From contig WTPW01000567.1 in assembly GCA_009809945.1 (NCBI GenBank), forward strand, positions 25,887 through 89,886: 64,000 nucleotides of DNA, read 5' to 3'. A program made the position numbers and the translations under genes. The notes under the pieces are model-generated. The model did no database searches, was not told where the DNA came from, and was given only the letters and a program-made list of their open reading frames with translations. This document shows positions 22,632-33,046 of the stretch, in pieces (position 1 is the stretch's first letter; each line of letters starts with the position of its first letter). The stretch is from Gigaspora margarita (Eukaryota > Glomeromycota > Glomeromycetes > Diversisporales > Gigasporaceae).

Positions 22632-24722
22632 GAAAATTGATATTGGCACCTCCTATTTTTGCTAATACTATTCCCAGTCTGGATTCTGACCCTTCTGACC
22701 TAGTCACGTATAACATAGTACAAACAGAGATTATGTGACTTTCAAATTTTTGCATTTGGCAATGTTTAGCACCAGGTCTACAAACATGTACTGAACACAA
22801 TTTTTACATGTACTAATAATCACATGATATATAATATACATCAAGCCATCAAAGTAAAATTTTTCTCAATTTTGGACAATTTTTCTTAACAACTATCCAA
22901 TAGAATTCTATGAAAATTTTTTTAAATAGATTCTGCGAATTAGTAGAATTTATTTAAAAAAATTTTCATCAAATTCAATTATATAGTTGTCAAGAAATGT
23001 TCAAAGTTTAGAAATTTTTTTAATATATAGCTGTGGTAAAATTTTTTAAACTTCAAGTAAAAATTTCTTAATAAATTCAATGAAATTTTTTAAATAAATC
23101 CTATGAATTAATAGAATTACTTTAAAAAAATTTTTTAACAAATTTTAATAAACAGTTGTCAAAAAATTTTCATTCAAAGTTTGGGAAAGTTTTTAACACT
23201 CTTAATAGCTACTATAGAAATTTTTCTAAACTTCGAATAAAAAGTTCTTGATAACTACTTAATAGAATTTGATGAAATTTTTTTTAATGAATTCTACTTA
23301 TAGTACAATCTATTTTAAAAATTTTCATCAAATTCTATCAAGTACTTGTTAAGAAAATTTCATTTAAAGTTTGGAAAATTTTCTGTCATGGCTATTTTCT
23401 CAAGATGTTAAAAATTTTTCCAAACTTTGAATGAAAATTTCTTGCTTACTATCAAATTAAATTTGAAAAATTTTTTAAATAAATTCTACTAAAGCGTAAA
23501 ATCTATGTTTAAAAAAATTCATCAATTATATTGGTTAGTTGTGGAGAAAATTTGTCAATAATAAAGAAAAATTCTATTTCAATAGCTTTATATCATGTGA
23601 TTATCAGTAAGTATAAAAATCATGTGATTAGTACATGTCTGTAGACCTGGTGAATGTTTAGATTATATAGAATCTGTTCATGTAATCCATGTAACAATAA
23701 TAGCCAAGTTAGCCAATCAAAATTTGATCCCGAAGTAGATTCAAATTAAACTACAAAATAAGCTACCCATGATCAATAATAGTTGCTACATAGTAAAGTT
23801 CAAATTCTACTATGTAAAGTTATTATCTTTGCTTAAGTAAACTTATTTGGGGGATCAAAATACACAAATAACAAAAGTTTTAGCAAGATTGAAGAACACT
23901 TTATTATTTAACTTTTAACTTTTACTTCAATGAAAAAATTAAAATTTTTTAAAAAATATTTTCAACAAAAGTAAAAATTAAAAGCTAAATAATAAAAAGT
24001 TCTCTAATTTATATAAAATTTGGTAGAATATGTATTTTGATCTTCTGAACATATTTATTTAAGTGCTTATAATCAATTTACATAGTAAATTTGGACTTTA
24101 TTATGTAGTAACTACTTGTGATCGCTAAAAACTTCTTTTAATAGAAAGAGATTTTTTTTATAGAAAAGTCCAAATTCTACTATATAAATCGAATTATATG
24201 TGCTTAATTAAATATGTTCAGGAGATCAAAATACATATTCAACCAAATTTTCATATAAATCAGAAAATTTTTTATTATTTAGCTTTTGATTTTTATGTTT
24301 ATTGAATATATTTTTTTAAAAAATTTTTTTTATCAAAAGTAAAAGTTAAAAGTCAAATAATAAAATGTTCTCTAATCTTGCTAAAACTTTTGTTGTATGT
24401 GTATGTTGATCTTCAAAATAAGTTTACTTAAGCAAAAATAATTGATTTACATAGTAGAATTTGAACTTTACTATGTAGTAACCATTATCGATCATGAGTT
24501 GCTTATTTTAATTTGAACCTACTTCAGGATCAAATTTTGATTGGCTACAATTGTTATACAGATCACATGATCTGATTCAGTATAATCTAAACATTGGCCA
24601 AATGCAAGAATTTGAAGTCATATAATTTCTGTTTGTACTGCATTATATGTGACTAGGTTGAAAGGGTTAGAATCTGAACTAGGGGTGGTATAATCAGAAA
24701 TGAGGGGTGGCAAAATCAATTC
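22632..24722. mobile_element. large foldback element F5 (family P), interrupted
   Basis: Outer arms 22632-23940 and 24340-24722 pair over most of their length once the insertion at 22770-23652 is ignored; matching landmarks are GAATTGAT...GGCACC, CCTAGTCAC.TATAA, GCATTTGG, AGCCAATCAAAATTTGATCC and CTACATAGTAAAGTTCAAAT. The inner part holds two further inverted copies of the last block. Without the insertion it is about 1.2 kb. A diverged relative lies at 26170-26560. Non-coding. Confidence 0.75.
22770..23652. mobile_element. Mutator-like (9-bp TSD) foldback insertion in F5
   Basis: A perfect 9-bp target duplication AATGTTTAG flanks it (22761-22769 and 23653-23661). The ends are inverted CACCAGGTCTACA followed by (A/G)ACATGTAC. 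The opposite arm of F5 has the uninterrupted site (complement near 24590), confirming the insertion. The interior consists of about four alternating inverted units of roughly 170-190 bp (AGAATT..ATGAAAATTTTTTT and complements). A 9-bp duplication suggests MULE-type transposition; no transposase. Confidence 0.85.
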
Positions 24723-24770
24723 TCTAATAAATAAATTAACTCAATAATAAAAAAATATTAAAAATTTATT

Positions 24771-24888
24771 CAGCCAATCAAATTTTAAATTACATGTAAA
24801 GTTTGTAATTCAAAGTTTATATTATAGCGATACTAGTAAATTTTGATTTACAAACTTTATATTGTAATCTTAAAATTTTGATTGGCTG
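24771..24888. repeat. 118-bp palindrome
   Basis: CAGCCAATCAAA at the left pairs with its complement at the right; the arms of about 50 bp include a TAAAGTTTGTAA/TTACAAACTTTA block around a short spacer. Probably a small foldback MITE. Confidence 0.7.
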
Positions 24889-25010
24889 GCAAAATTTTTG
24901 TACAGTATATATTTTTGAATTAATAAAGACAAAAATTTTATTTTACATATTTATTAAATCTTTATTTATTTTTGCAATTAGTGCAATTTTGTCACCTTAT
25001 TATTAATTTT

Positions 25011-25144
25011 TTTATGATTAAATAATTATGATTTCAATTGTGATTGCTAAAGCTAGTCAATTTATTACTTGATATAAACTAATACTCATGATAAATTGGC
25101 TAGCTTTAGCAATTATGATCACAATTATAATCATTTAATTATAA
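25011..25144. repeat. 134-bp palindrome
   Basis: The arms (TTTATGATTAAAT... and ...ATTTAATTATAAA) pair through ATTGCTAAAGCTAG/CTAGCTTTAGCAAT around a loop near 25080. Non-coding; probably another small foldback element. Confidence 0.7.
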
Positions 25145-25529
25145 AGAAAATCAATTGTATCATAAGCATTTATTTTCATAAATAAAAAATAAAAAATTTA
25201 AATTAAATTATAAATACAAAAAAACAAAAATTTGTGACCTCTTCTATAATTATTTATTTTTTATTTGTTTTTATTTTTTCTTTTTATTTTAAATGTTTTT
25301 AAATTTTTTTTTAAAATTATATTTATTTTTATTAAAAATTTTTTTTATTGTTATTTTTATTGAAAAAAATTATTTGTCATACTTATAATATTTCATGGTC
25401 TATAGGGTTTTAAGGCATTATTAATATTAAATTTAGAATTAAATTAAGGTTAGTATCAAAATTAATACAGAATTACAAGAGGATCATTTTTTGTTAGAAA
25501 TGCTTATACTTGTTGGCAAAACTAAAAAT

Positions 25530-25755
25530 CTTCAAAATCCCACCCAAACCCAAATCCCAATTGGATAAACCCAAATCACTAACTGGACAAATCCCAAACC
25601 CAAATCCCAAATCCCAAACTTATCCCAAATCCCAAACTCATCCCAAATCCCAAACCCAAATCCCAAACCCAAATCCCAAACCCAAATTCCAAATCTAAAT
25701 CCCAAACCCAAATCCCAAAACCCAAATCACAAACTCAAATCCCAAACCCAAATAT
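25530..25755. repeat. CCCAAATCCCAAAC minisatellite, left arm
   Basis: About 15 loose copies of CCCAAATCCCAAAC/CCCAAACTTATCCCAAAT. The complementary strand has many GGG runs separated by AT-rich spacers and could fold as G-quadruplex. Confidence 0.9.
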
Positions 25756-25840
25756 TGTCTTTGGAATCTGGAGTTTCCCAAAGAAAAACTTTTTTCTTTA
25801 CAAAACAAACCTCCTTTTAACTTTTAAATAAAGTTATAAA

Positions 25841-26010
25841 GACAGTTAAAATGTTAAAATTGGTCTAGTGGATCGCAAGATATAAATATTTTAGTTTTTA
25901 TGGCCATATATTTTCTTTTTTATATGAATAAAAAAGAAAACATATAGTCATGAAGACTAAAATACTTATATCTTGCAATCCACCAGGCCAATTTTAACAT
26001 TTTAACTGTC
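25841..26010. repeat. 170-bp palindrome with the shared core
   Basis: GACAGTTAAAATGTTAAAAT pairs with its complement at 25991-26010; the arms continue through TTGGTCTAGTGGATCGCAAG and close over an AT-rich loop at about 25930. The block after the right arm (ATTCTGATTGCAAGACTCCT) resembles the sequence next to the core in F2. Confidence 0.75.
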
Positions 26011-26169
26011 ATTCTGATTGCAAGACTCCTCTACAACTTTACTTAGGGAAGTACAGTAAATTACATAATTAGGGTTTACATAGGTCCTGACCCCTAGTAA
26101 TAGAACTATTGACCAATCAAATTTTATAAAATTTAAAAAAAACTCAAAAACATCTTTGATCTGAAAATA

Positions 26170-26560
26170 AGCAACCTCACAATTGACAAAAGTCACTACA
26201 TAGCAAAGCCTAAATTTTACTAAGTAAATTGATTAAAATCGCTTAAGTAAACTTATTCTGAAGGTAAAAATACATGTTTTACAGAATTTTCATAAGTATT
26301 AGAGAATTTTTTATTAATTAACTTTTGATTTTTATATTCAACAAAAAAATTAAAATTTTTTAAAAAAATATATTTGACGAATATAAAATTAAAAGTTAAA
26401 TAATACAAAATTCTTCAATTTTAATAAATATTTCAGAGTATTGTATTTTGATCTTCAAACAAGTTTACTTAATTGTAATTATCAATAACATAGTAGAATT
26501 TAGACTTTACTATATAGCAACTATTTGCGATTAACTAAAAATTGATTTTACTTCAATATT
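26170..26560. repeat. diverged family-P foldback copy
   Basis: Inverted blocks (CACTACATAGCAAAGCCTAA ... complement near 26515; TTAAGTAAACTTATTCTGAA ... complement near 26465) follow the same order as the centre of F5 at 23790-24480, with more substitutions. Confidence 0.55.
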
Positions 26561-26714
26561 ATTGGCTATTTATACTATATATATATATATAGAACATGAT
26601 AGATGGGGGCCCTCCAGAAAATTACATGATTTACTATGCTTCTCTTAGAAGTTAAAAAAGAGGTTTGTTTAGTGAAGACAAAAGTTTTCTTTAAAAAACT
26701 CCAGATTCCAAAGG

Positions 26715-26890
26715 TTTGGAATTTTGGTTTGGAATTTGGGTTTGGGATTTGTGTTTGGAATTTGGGTTTGGGATTTGGGTTGGGTTTGGAATTTGGGATG
26801 AGTTTGAGATTTGGGATGAGTTTGGGGTTTTGGAATAAGTTTGGGATTTGGGATGAGTTTGGGATTTGGGATTTGGGTTTGGAATTTGTC
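26715..26890. repeat. GTTTGGGATTTGGG minisatellite, right arm
   Basis: This is the complement of the left-arm minisatellite, with units GTTTGGGATTTGGG and GATGAGTTTGGGATTTGGG. The two arms could pair with each other as a hairpin over about 0.9 kb. Confidence 0.9.
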
Positions 26891-27056
26891 CAGTTTTGCT
26901 ATATGGGATTTTTAAATATAGGTGGACAACTATATTTGTCCAGGTTTGCCTATAGCCCAATCCCAAATCTCATAGGTTTTGCCAACAAGTATAAGTGCAA
27001 TAGATGTTCTCTTATTAAAATTTTGGATTATAAATGTACCCGTAACAATTAAGATA

Positions 27057-27556
27057 TGTTGTGGGGTGCAACAAATAGATTTCTCTATTTTTATTGTTAT
27101 AGAACAGGTTTCTAAATTCTAATTGCTAGAAAATTCTAAGTGATTCTATTACTTTATTGTTTTATTATTTTATTACTTTATTGGTTTATTACTTTATTAC
27201 TTTATTGCTTTATTGAATTATAGTTTTATAGTTTTATTGTTTTATTATTTTGCTTTATTGTTTTATTGCTTTATTGTTTTATTGCTTTATTGTTTTATTG
27301 CTTTATTGTTTTATTGCTTTTCAAAAGATATATAAACCCTAGTTTTCTACCTACCTGCTCATTAGACTCAGATTCCTCTCTTCTCCCTCTAATGTTTAGG
27401 AATAGTTATCTATCTTGAATATTATTCTATAAATAACTAAAATATATCTTTGCCAAATAAATACTCTCTTGCTCTTTAATAAATAAATATAACAAACCAC
27501 TCTAGTGAAGTAATATTCTACTTGCACACCACTTTATATCTTCTCTGACCCTTACA
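27057..27556 (+). mobile_element. possible solo LTR
   Basis: A 500-bp stretch begins TGTTGTGGGGTGCAACA and ends CCCTTACA (TG...CA), flanked by AGATA and AGATC, a 4-of-5 target match. Inside are a TTTATTG-repeat region, a TATA box (ATATATAAACCC at about 27329), a likely start region (CATTAGACTC) and several AATAAA/AATAAAT signals, in the order expected of U3-R-U5. No second LTR or pol gene is in the window. The borders are inferred. Confidence 0.4.
27147..27320. repeat. TTTATTGCTTTATTG simple repeat
   Basis: About 20 copies of TTTATT(G/A)(C/T) units lie in tandem, the last ten very regular. Inside the possible LTR it would belong to U3. Confidence 0.85.
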
Positions 27557-27714
27557 AGATCCCTGTTGATGTGTGTTGTATTGCAAGTACTATATTGAAG
27601 GCAATAGTCATTTGTAACATTATTTTTAAAATTATCTTAAATATTTTGTTATTTATTTATTCATTTATTTGTTTGTTTTTTTGTTTTTTTCTTTGAGTAG
27701 ATAGATTTTTTATA

Positions 27715-27860
27715 GTTGTATAAGGGTTAGTTAAGTAGAATAGGTAAAAATGGATCTGTTATAAATAGAAGAATGGGGTGGATAAATCTTTTACAAGTGA
27801 AAAGTAGAGCAGATAGATCTTTTATAGGTGGAAGAATAGGAGATAGATTTTTTTTAGATA
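27715..27860. repeat. degenerate tandem repeat of about 50 bp
   Basis: Three loose units resemble AGATCTTTTATAGGTGGAAG preceded by GTAGAGCAGATAG. No gene. Confidence 0.5.
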
Positions 27861-27869
27861 AGTGGGTAT

Positions 27870-28382
27870 GCACATATAGGATCTTTGCTATTAAAATGAC
27901 TCTCTAAGGCTATATTGATTTTGTAAATAAAAATCAAATTTGCCAGCCATCTAGTAATCCAATTTGAATAGACATTTTTTTAATTTGTAAATCTTAAGGC
28001 CATTTGAATTTATAATTTCGTTTAACGTTCCCTTAAGAAGCTTAAGCGTGGTGGGGGGAGGGGGGCCAAATTAAACAAACATATTAAAATTGCAAAAAAT
28101 AAACACATTATTATTGGTTGACTTATAAGCACCTGATTTATTGGAATCGTAAGATGAGATGAGCGTTCTGATTGGGCTGTTTAATTCTAGGGGGGAGCTC
28201 TTAGAGCTGGTGGGGGGGAGAACGTTAAACGAAATTGTAATTTCGAGCAGCCTAATAGAATCTACAAATTAAAAAAAAATACATTCAAATTGAATTACTA
28301 GATGGCTAGCAAATTTGATTTTTATTCACAAAATTAGCATAGCCTCAGAAGGTCATTTTGTTAGCAAAGATCCCATATATGC
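27870..28382. mobile_element. 513-bp foldback element F7
   Basis: The ends GCA(C/T)ATATAGGATCTTTGCTA (one difference between arms) are inverted; arms of about 140 bp pair well through AATAAAAATCAAATTTGCCA and CCATCTAGTAAT. The middle holds a second inverted pair, ATTTCGTTTAACGTTC (about 28014) and complement (28229), next to G-rich runs (GGGGGGAGGGGGG), which may be a separately nested element. Confidence 0.75.
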
Positions 28383-28658
28383 AATAGTGGGAATAAATAG
28401 TGTAAACAGTTTTTTTTTGTTTTTTTTTAAGTTTTTTTTAATTTTATTTTTATACAATATATATTATAGCATATGATAAATTATGTAACAAATGGGCTTA
28501 TTTGACTTTTTTTATTAGTTACTCTTTATATACTAAATTTTTATTAATATTCAGTTTAGAAAGAGAAATATTATATTCCAGACTTTCTTTATACTAAAAA
28601 ATTTTTTTGGGATGACCTGTTTAGATTAGAGAGAGAAACTACAGTATAATACACAAAT

Positions 28659-28960
28659 CTACATTAGCAAAATAAATATATGAAATCTTTTGAAAGAAAT
28701 TGTATGGCAAAATCTTTCAAAAGAATAGTGATCAATGTAAAATCTTTTGAAAAATTCTCAATATTTCAAAAGATTTTGGCATGCATTTCTTCAAATATTT
28801 CGAAATAAATTTTGAAATATTTTAAAATATATTACAAAATATTGTGAAATAGGGCAAATAAAAAAATGCAACCCTGTATCTAATTATCCTCCTGCTGGGT
28901 TGCAAGAAGTAATATTTCACATATTATCACAATATTTTGCAATATTTTGCAAAATTTCAA
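28659..28960. repeat. CTTTTGAAAG / AATATTTTGAAAT inverted motifs
   Basis: Multiple short inverted motifs (ATCTTTTGAAAGA, TGAAATATTTT) recur here and again in inverted order at 33720-33850. They might be the two ends of a larger element enclosing 28.7-33.8 kb or two copies of one repeat; the match is too short to decide. Confidence 0.4.
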
Positions 28961-29469
28961 AATTCTTTAAAAAAATAAATAAACAATATACATATTTACA
29001 TGATCATGCTTTGCAAATTTTTGAATGTTTTTACAGGTTTTTACAAGATTTCGCAATTTAATATAAAATTTTATATTTATTTATTATTATGCATTATATT
29101 TTTAAATTTATTTTAAATTAAATATACATTTTTATTCAATATTACATATTTTATTACATATTATAATACAAAAAATGAAAAAAATGATTAAAAAAATGAA
29201 ACTAAAATATAAATGAAAAATGAAAATGAAAATGAAAAAAATAGTACTATTTTACATAATCTTTTAAAATACTTTTGCACTTTGTCACATATAATTTTAT
29301 AAAAAACTAGCTCTACATGCATATTTTTGCTCGCTTTTATGTTTTAACTATCATTTCACTTCAGCTATTCTTTTGTTTTGGCTATCACCTTCATTTTGCT
29401 CTTTTTTTAATACTTCCTAAAAATAGTAGAGAAGTAAAAAAATAAAAAAAACTACTTCTTAGAAGTATT

Positions 29470-30120
29470 GGTATTCCCAGAAAAATCTAGTTTATTCTTG
29501 CAAAGTGCCAGAGAAGTTAAATTGGTGTTTTTAAAATTGGTGTTCTTGTAAAGTGCTGGAAAAGTCATTTTTTGGCAAAGTGCTAAATAAGTCAAGAATA
29601 TAAAATAAAATTAAAAAATAGGTAAAAAAGAATCAAACAAAAAAACAAAAAATATAAGCAAACTGAATAAAAAATAAAAGAAGCCACAAATTTTCATTTC
29701 TCTGAAAATTCAGAAATTGCCAAAGCCAGGTTAATGTTTGCAGAATAGCAAAAAAGTCCAGGATGGTTTTTTTGCAAAGTGCCAGAAAGTAAGAGTTGTG
29801 TTCTCGTAAAGTGCCAGAATAAAATAAATTAATAAAAAAAATATAAAAAAAAAACAAAAAAAAAAAGTTTTAAATAAAAAAAAATGTAGTGAAACCTTGC
29901 AAAAACTTGCAAAAACTTGTGTTTACTAAAACCATTTTTTTAAAGATATGTTGTTCTTGGAATTTAGAAATTGTGAAGAAATATTTGTGTTCTTGCAAGG
30001 TGTTGGAAGTCTGAATTGGCTTGCAAAGTCAAATTAGTGTCCTGCAAAGTGCAAAAAGTTGAAGGTTTTCTTGCAAAATGCCAGATAAGTTAGGTTGGTG
30101 TTCTTATAAAGTGCCAAAAT
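29470..30120 (-). pseudogene. decayed array of LRR-like 33-bp units
   Basis: On the minus strand, units of about 33 bp contain CTTTGCAAGAACA and translate as A-L-C-K-N-T-x-L-T-S-L, the N-terminal part of the ribonuclease-inhibitor-type LRR also seen at 33925-34497. Units occur near 29500, 29545, 29580, 29780, 29810, 29990, 30040 and 30100, with A/T-rich insertions and frame breaks between them. No complete LRR or start codon is preserved, so this is a relic or an LRR-derived minisatellite. Confidence 0.4.
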
Positions 30121-30238
30121 AAAAAGAAAAAACTTAAAAAATAAATAAAAAAAATGAAAAAAAATAAAATAAAAAAAATAAAATAAAAACAAATAAAACA
30201 AAACAAAAATGAAAAAAAAACAATATAAAAAGATCTAA

Positions 30239-31014
30239 GGGTGTGGCAATTTAGAGAAGTGGCCAGGTTGTCACCCCCAAGCGGCAGGTTGAAAGTTCGA
30301 ATCCCACTGGTGACGTTTTGAAAATAAACCTGTGTTACGATAACTGTGGCTCAGATCGGTTGGATAATAATACCTGTAATCTTGGTTCCACTATTTTGAA
30401 TGGGAGCTTTGGCATAATAGTGTTAGTGTAACATCACAAATCCAGGAAACCAGAAAAGCAGAAACCCCTTGGCAAATCCCTGAGTGAGGAGGTAGATGGA
30501 TGGCTACGACAGTGCTACCAGAAGAGGTGGGTGCTGGGCCAGAAAACGAACCTCATGAGGGTTGTAGTAGGCAACATCAGCGGTTTACAGAGATCCAGAC
30601 TGCAAGTATATGGGTAAAGCCGTAGCGTCGGTCGTCGAAAGAAGCGATTAATTGTGTGGGACATGTATCGTTCTGGTAAATTCTATGTCAATCAGGTTTG
30701 ATTGGCATAGTGTGGCAGGTCATATCTGGAAATTCATTGAAATAAATGTCATGCCAGATAAGGTCGAATCATATGAGTTAGTGTGCGGTGGTGACAGGTG
30801 GGTAAAATCAGAGAGTTTAATTAGGCAATTCCCGTAGTTGGGTTGCAGGTATGGCAACTAGTGTAGAACCTTAGGGCGGACTACTTAAATTAGGCACCAA
30901 AAGTGCACGTGTGGCTAGTTGTACTCATTCCAAATGTAATCATTTGTCAATTAAAAATCTAATAAACTCGTTTGGCGGGACTGCCAAAGATTAAAAAAAA
31001 TATATATATATATT
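30239..31014 (+). mobile_element. tRNA-headed retroposon (long SINE-like), copy 2
   Basis: It starts GGGTGTGGCAATTTAGAG and has the B-box AGTTCGAATCC at 30294-30304, hence a tRNA-like polymerase III head. It ends in AAAAAAAATATATATATAT. An 11-bp target duplication AAAAGATCTAA flanks it (30228-30238 and 31015-31025), the mark of target-primed reverse transcription. The body is clearly more GC-rich than its surroundings and matches copy 1 in order (CTGTGTT.CG, GGAGGTAG, GGGTTGCAGGTATGGCAA, GGCGGACTACTTAAATTAG, TGTGGCTAGTTGTACTC). It encodes no convincing protein; the 61-codon frame at 30652 is not conserved in copy 1. Confidence 0.88.
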
Positions 31015-31883
31015 AAAAGATCTAATTATAAACAAAAGATCAATCTTGTAATACAAAGTTTGTAGATTATATTCAAACACCATCAAAATATTTTGAACAA
31101 TGTGCTCTTGGTACTAGTATGACCCAGATTAGAGATGGGAATCGAACCTAATATAATCGATCATGATCGATTATGAAAGTCTTTGATTGATCATAATCGA
31201 TCATATAGTTTGATCGATCATAAAGTTTGATCGATCATACCCTTTTAATCAATTATAATTGTTATAGGAATATTGTTATAGTGCTATAGCATTTTAGTAT
31301 TATAGCACTATAGTGCTATCTTTTTCCAATATGATCAGCTAATCATTTTTGAAATCAGCAATCATATATAACAATAATAATCAAATTTTTTTTTTTTAGG
31401 CTGTTGTTGAAACAATCATCGTTGGAGCTATCATTGGAGCCATCATGGAACTGTTGTTGAAGCTGTCATTGAAGATGTTGTAGTTGGTGATTTCATAGTT
31501 TTCGGAGTCACTGTAGAGTAAGCTTCGAGTAAACGTCATTGTATTAATTAGACGGTGGGTAATTTGTAAGTTATTGTCTTGTTTCTTTTATTTTTAGCTA
31601 ACTAACTTCTTTTTTTCTTCTGAGCTATGGAGCTGTTATAGTCATCTTTTCTGAGTTACAAAATGAGCATTGCTGAAATAGGTAATTACAATAGCAGGTA
31701 GGTAGTGATTTAGCAGTTGATTTCAACAGTGGTAGGTTAGTAGTTTTATCAGCAGGCAGATTAATGATTTCAATGCTTGGTGGGTATAACGTTTGTTTTT
31801 ATATACTGATTTTCATAGTGGTAACATCAAGGCACTTTTTATGTTCTAATCTAGAATTGTTTAAAAAAACTATTTAAAAGGTG

Positions 31884-32114
31884 TTATTTATAATTCCATG
31901 TCTTACGTTGCTTTGGAGTTTTGTCAGGTGAAGAACAGTTTATACAAAAGCAGATATCTATAGTATCAGTGTTATTATAGACTTTTGACAGCCATAATTT
32001 TGAACATGAAGGATTGTGACAATGCTTGTGATAGTTACAGTATGATTTCCCAAAAGCTATTTTCCCAACATGACACTTACCAACATCACGCATGTGACAA
32101 TTTGCTAAAAACAT
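31884..32114 (-). CDS. short Cys/His-rich open frame in the hAT element
   Basis: A 76-codon frame begins M-F-L-A-N-C-H and contains ten cysteines and five histidines (C-H-V-G, C-N-Y-H-K-H-C-H-N-P-S-C, C-F-C-I-N-C). The spacing does not match a zinc finger I recognise. It could be a leftover exon of the element's lost gene or chance. Its position inside a transposon and its length make a working gene unlikely. Confidence 0.2.
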   Translation of the reverse strand: MFLANCHMRDVGKCHVGKIAFGKSYCNYHKHCHNPSCSKLWLSKVYNNTDTIDICFCINCSSPDKTPKQRKTWNYK

Positions 32115-32235
32115 ATACCTACAATTAACAAAATGCTAACCTAACCCTATGTGATGTCAGGAAATAGTATTTTGGGAAAGTTGGTTTTGGGAAAATGAGA
32201 ATCAACGGCTTGTGATTGGTATGTTTAATTAACTA

Positions 32236-32420
32236 CAGTCACCTCTTTCTATAACAAACTAACAGTTCTGGAAGAAAAAAAAGTTCATTATAGAAAATTA
32301 CTATGTTTTCTTAAGAATCAATAGCACTTTCTATACTAAACTACTATGAAATTTTAAAATTTTGGGTTCATTATATCCAGAATTCATTATATAGAGGTTT
32401 TTTATAGTCAGAGTCAACTG
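32236..32420. mobile_element. pogo-type MITE nested in the hAT element
   Basis: The ends are CAGTCACCTC and, on the other strand, CAGTTGACTC, flanked by TA on both sides (32234-32235, 32421-32422). The interior alternates GTTCATTATA and complements. It is 185 bp and non-coding. Confidence 0.75.
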
Positions 32421-32753
32421 TACAGTACATGGATTCAGTTTTACAAAAATGATCTAGTGTTTGGATACTTATGATATCTTCTTATATATTTGCTAACTTT
32501 CGGGTTTTTACATATACTGATAAGGTGCTAAATCACATGGTCAACTACTTTGGAATTAAGATGTTCGCAAAACCAATTATTAGCTTATTTGAAAGGGACG
32601 GTTAGATTTGGCGAGTTGAGTTGGTTGGTTCTTTGGGTAGGTAATTTCGGGTTGGTTTTGTTTCTTTAGAAAATTAATTCTACTACTAACTAAATCTTCA
32701 AAATTATGTCTAATTCAATACATTAAATGGCTAGAAACTTGGGTGAGGTAATC

Positions 32754-33046
32754 CATAATTCCTGGAACACCTGATAAAAAAATTAGTTAAATGATTTTCA
32801 GCTGATTTGACTATGATTTCGGCATGGTTGATTCAAATTGATATAATTTAAGATCTGGTGACTAGTATAAATATTATGAGACTAGCATATATAATATATA
32901 GTATATACATTCCTCTTGTTGAATAAATTATTACACATGATCCAAAAATAGCTTCTATTTACCTATCATACCAAAATCACAATCTTAATCGAATCAGCCG
33001 AAAAATTATTCAGCCAATTTTTTTATCAGGTGTTCTAGGAATTATG
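32754..33046. mobile_element. palindromic MITE nested in the hAT element
   Basis: Inverted ends CATAATTCCTGGAACACCTG and CATAATTCCTAGAACACCTG (other strand) continue with ATAAAAAAATT on both sides. The arms extend about 80 bp with decreasing identity. Confidence 0.7.

Larger units (their letters stand above)
25499..26996. mobile_element. long inverted-repeat element F6 with minisatellite arms
   Basis: The ends CTTATACTTGTTGGCAAAAC (25503) and its complement (about 26974-26993) are inverted. Inside each end is a minisatellite, C-rich on the left (25530-25755) and G-rich on the right (26715-26890), then a second paired block (GGAATCTGGAGTTT / AAACTCCAGATTCC with AACAAACCTC / GAGGTTTGTT). The centre holds a core palindrome (25841-26010) and a family-P relic (26170-26560). 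The long open frames over the minisatellites are repeat artefacts. Confidence 0.75.

Noticed and set aside
25510..26966. Open frames of 62-138 codons with P-K-S-Q-T or G-L-G-F repeats
   Set aside because: They are translations of the CCCAAATCCCAAAC minisatellite and its complement, readable in several frames on both strands, with no conserved start.
30250..30320. A functional tRNA gene
   Set aside because: A- and B-box-like sequences are present, but the fold and length do not make a full cloverleaf and the sequence continues into a retroposon with a target duplication.
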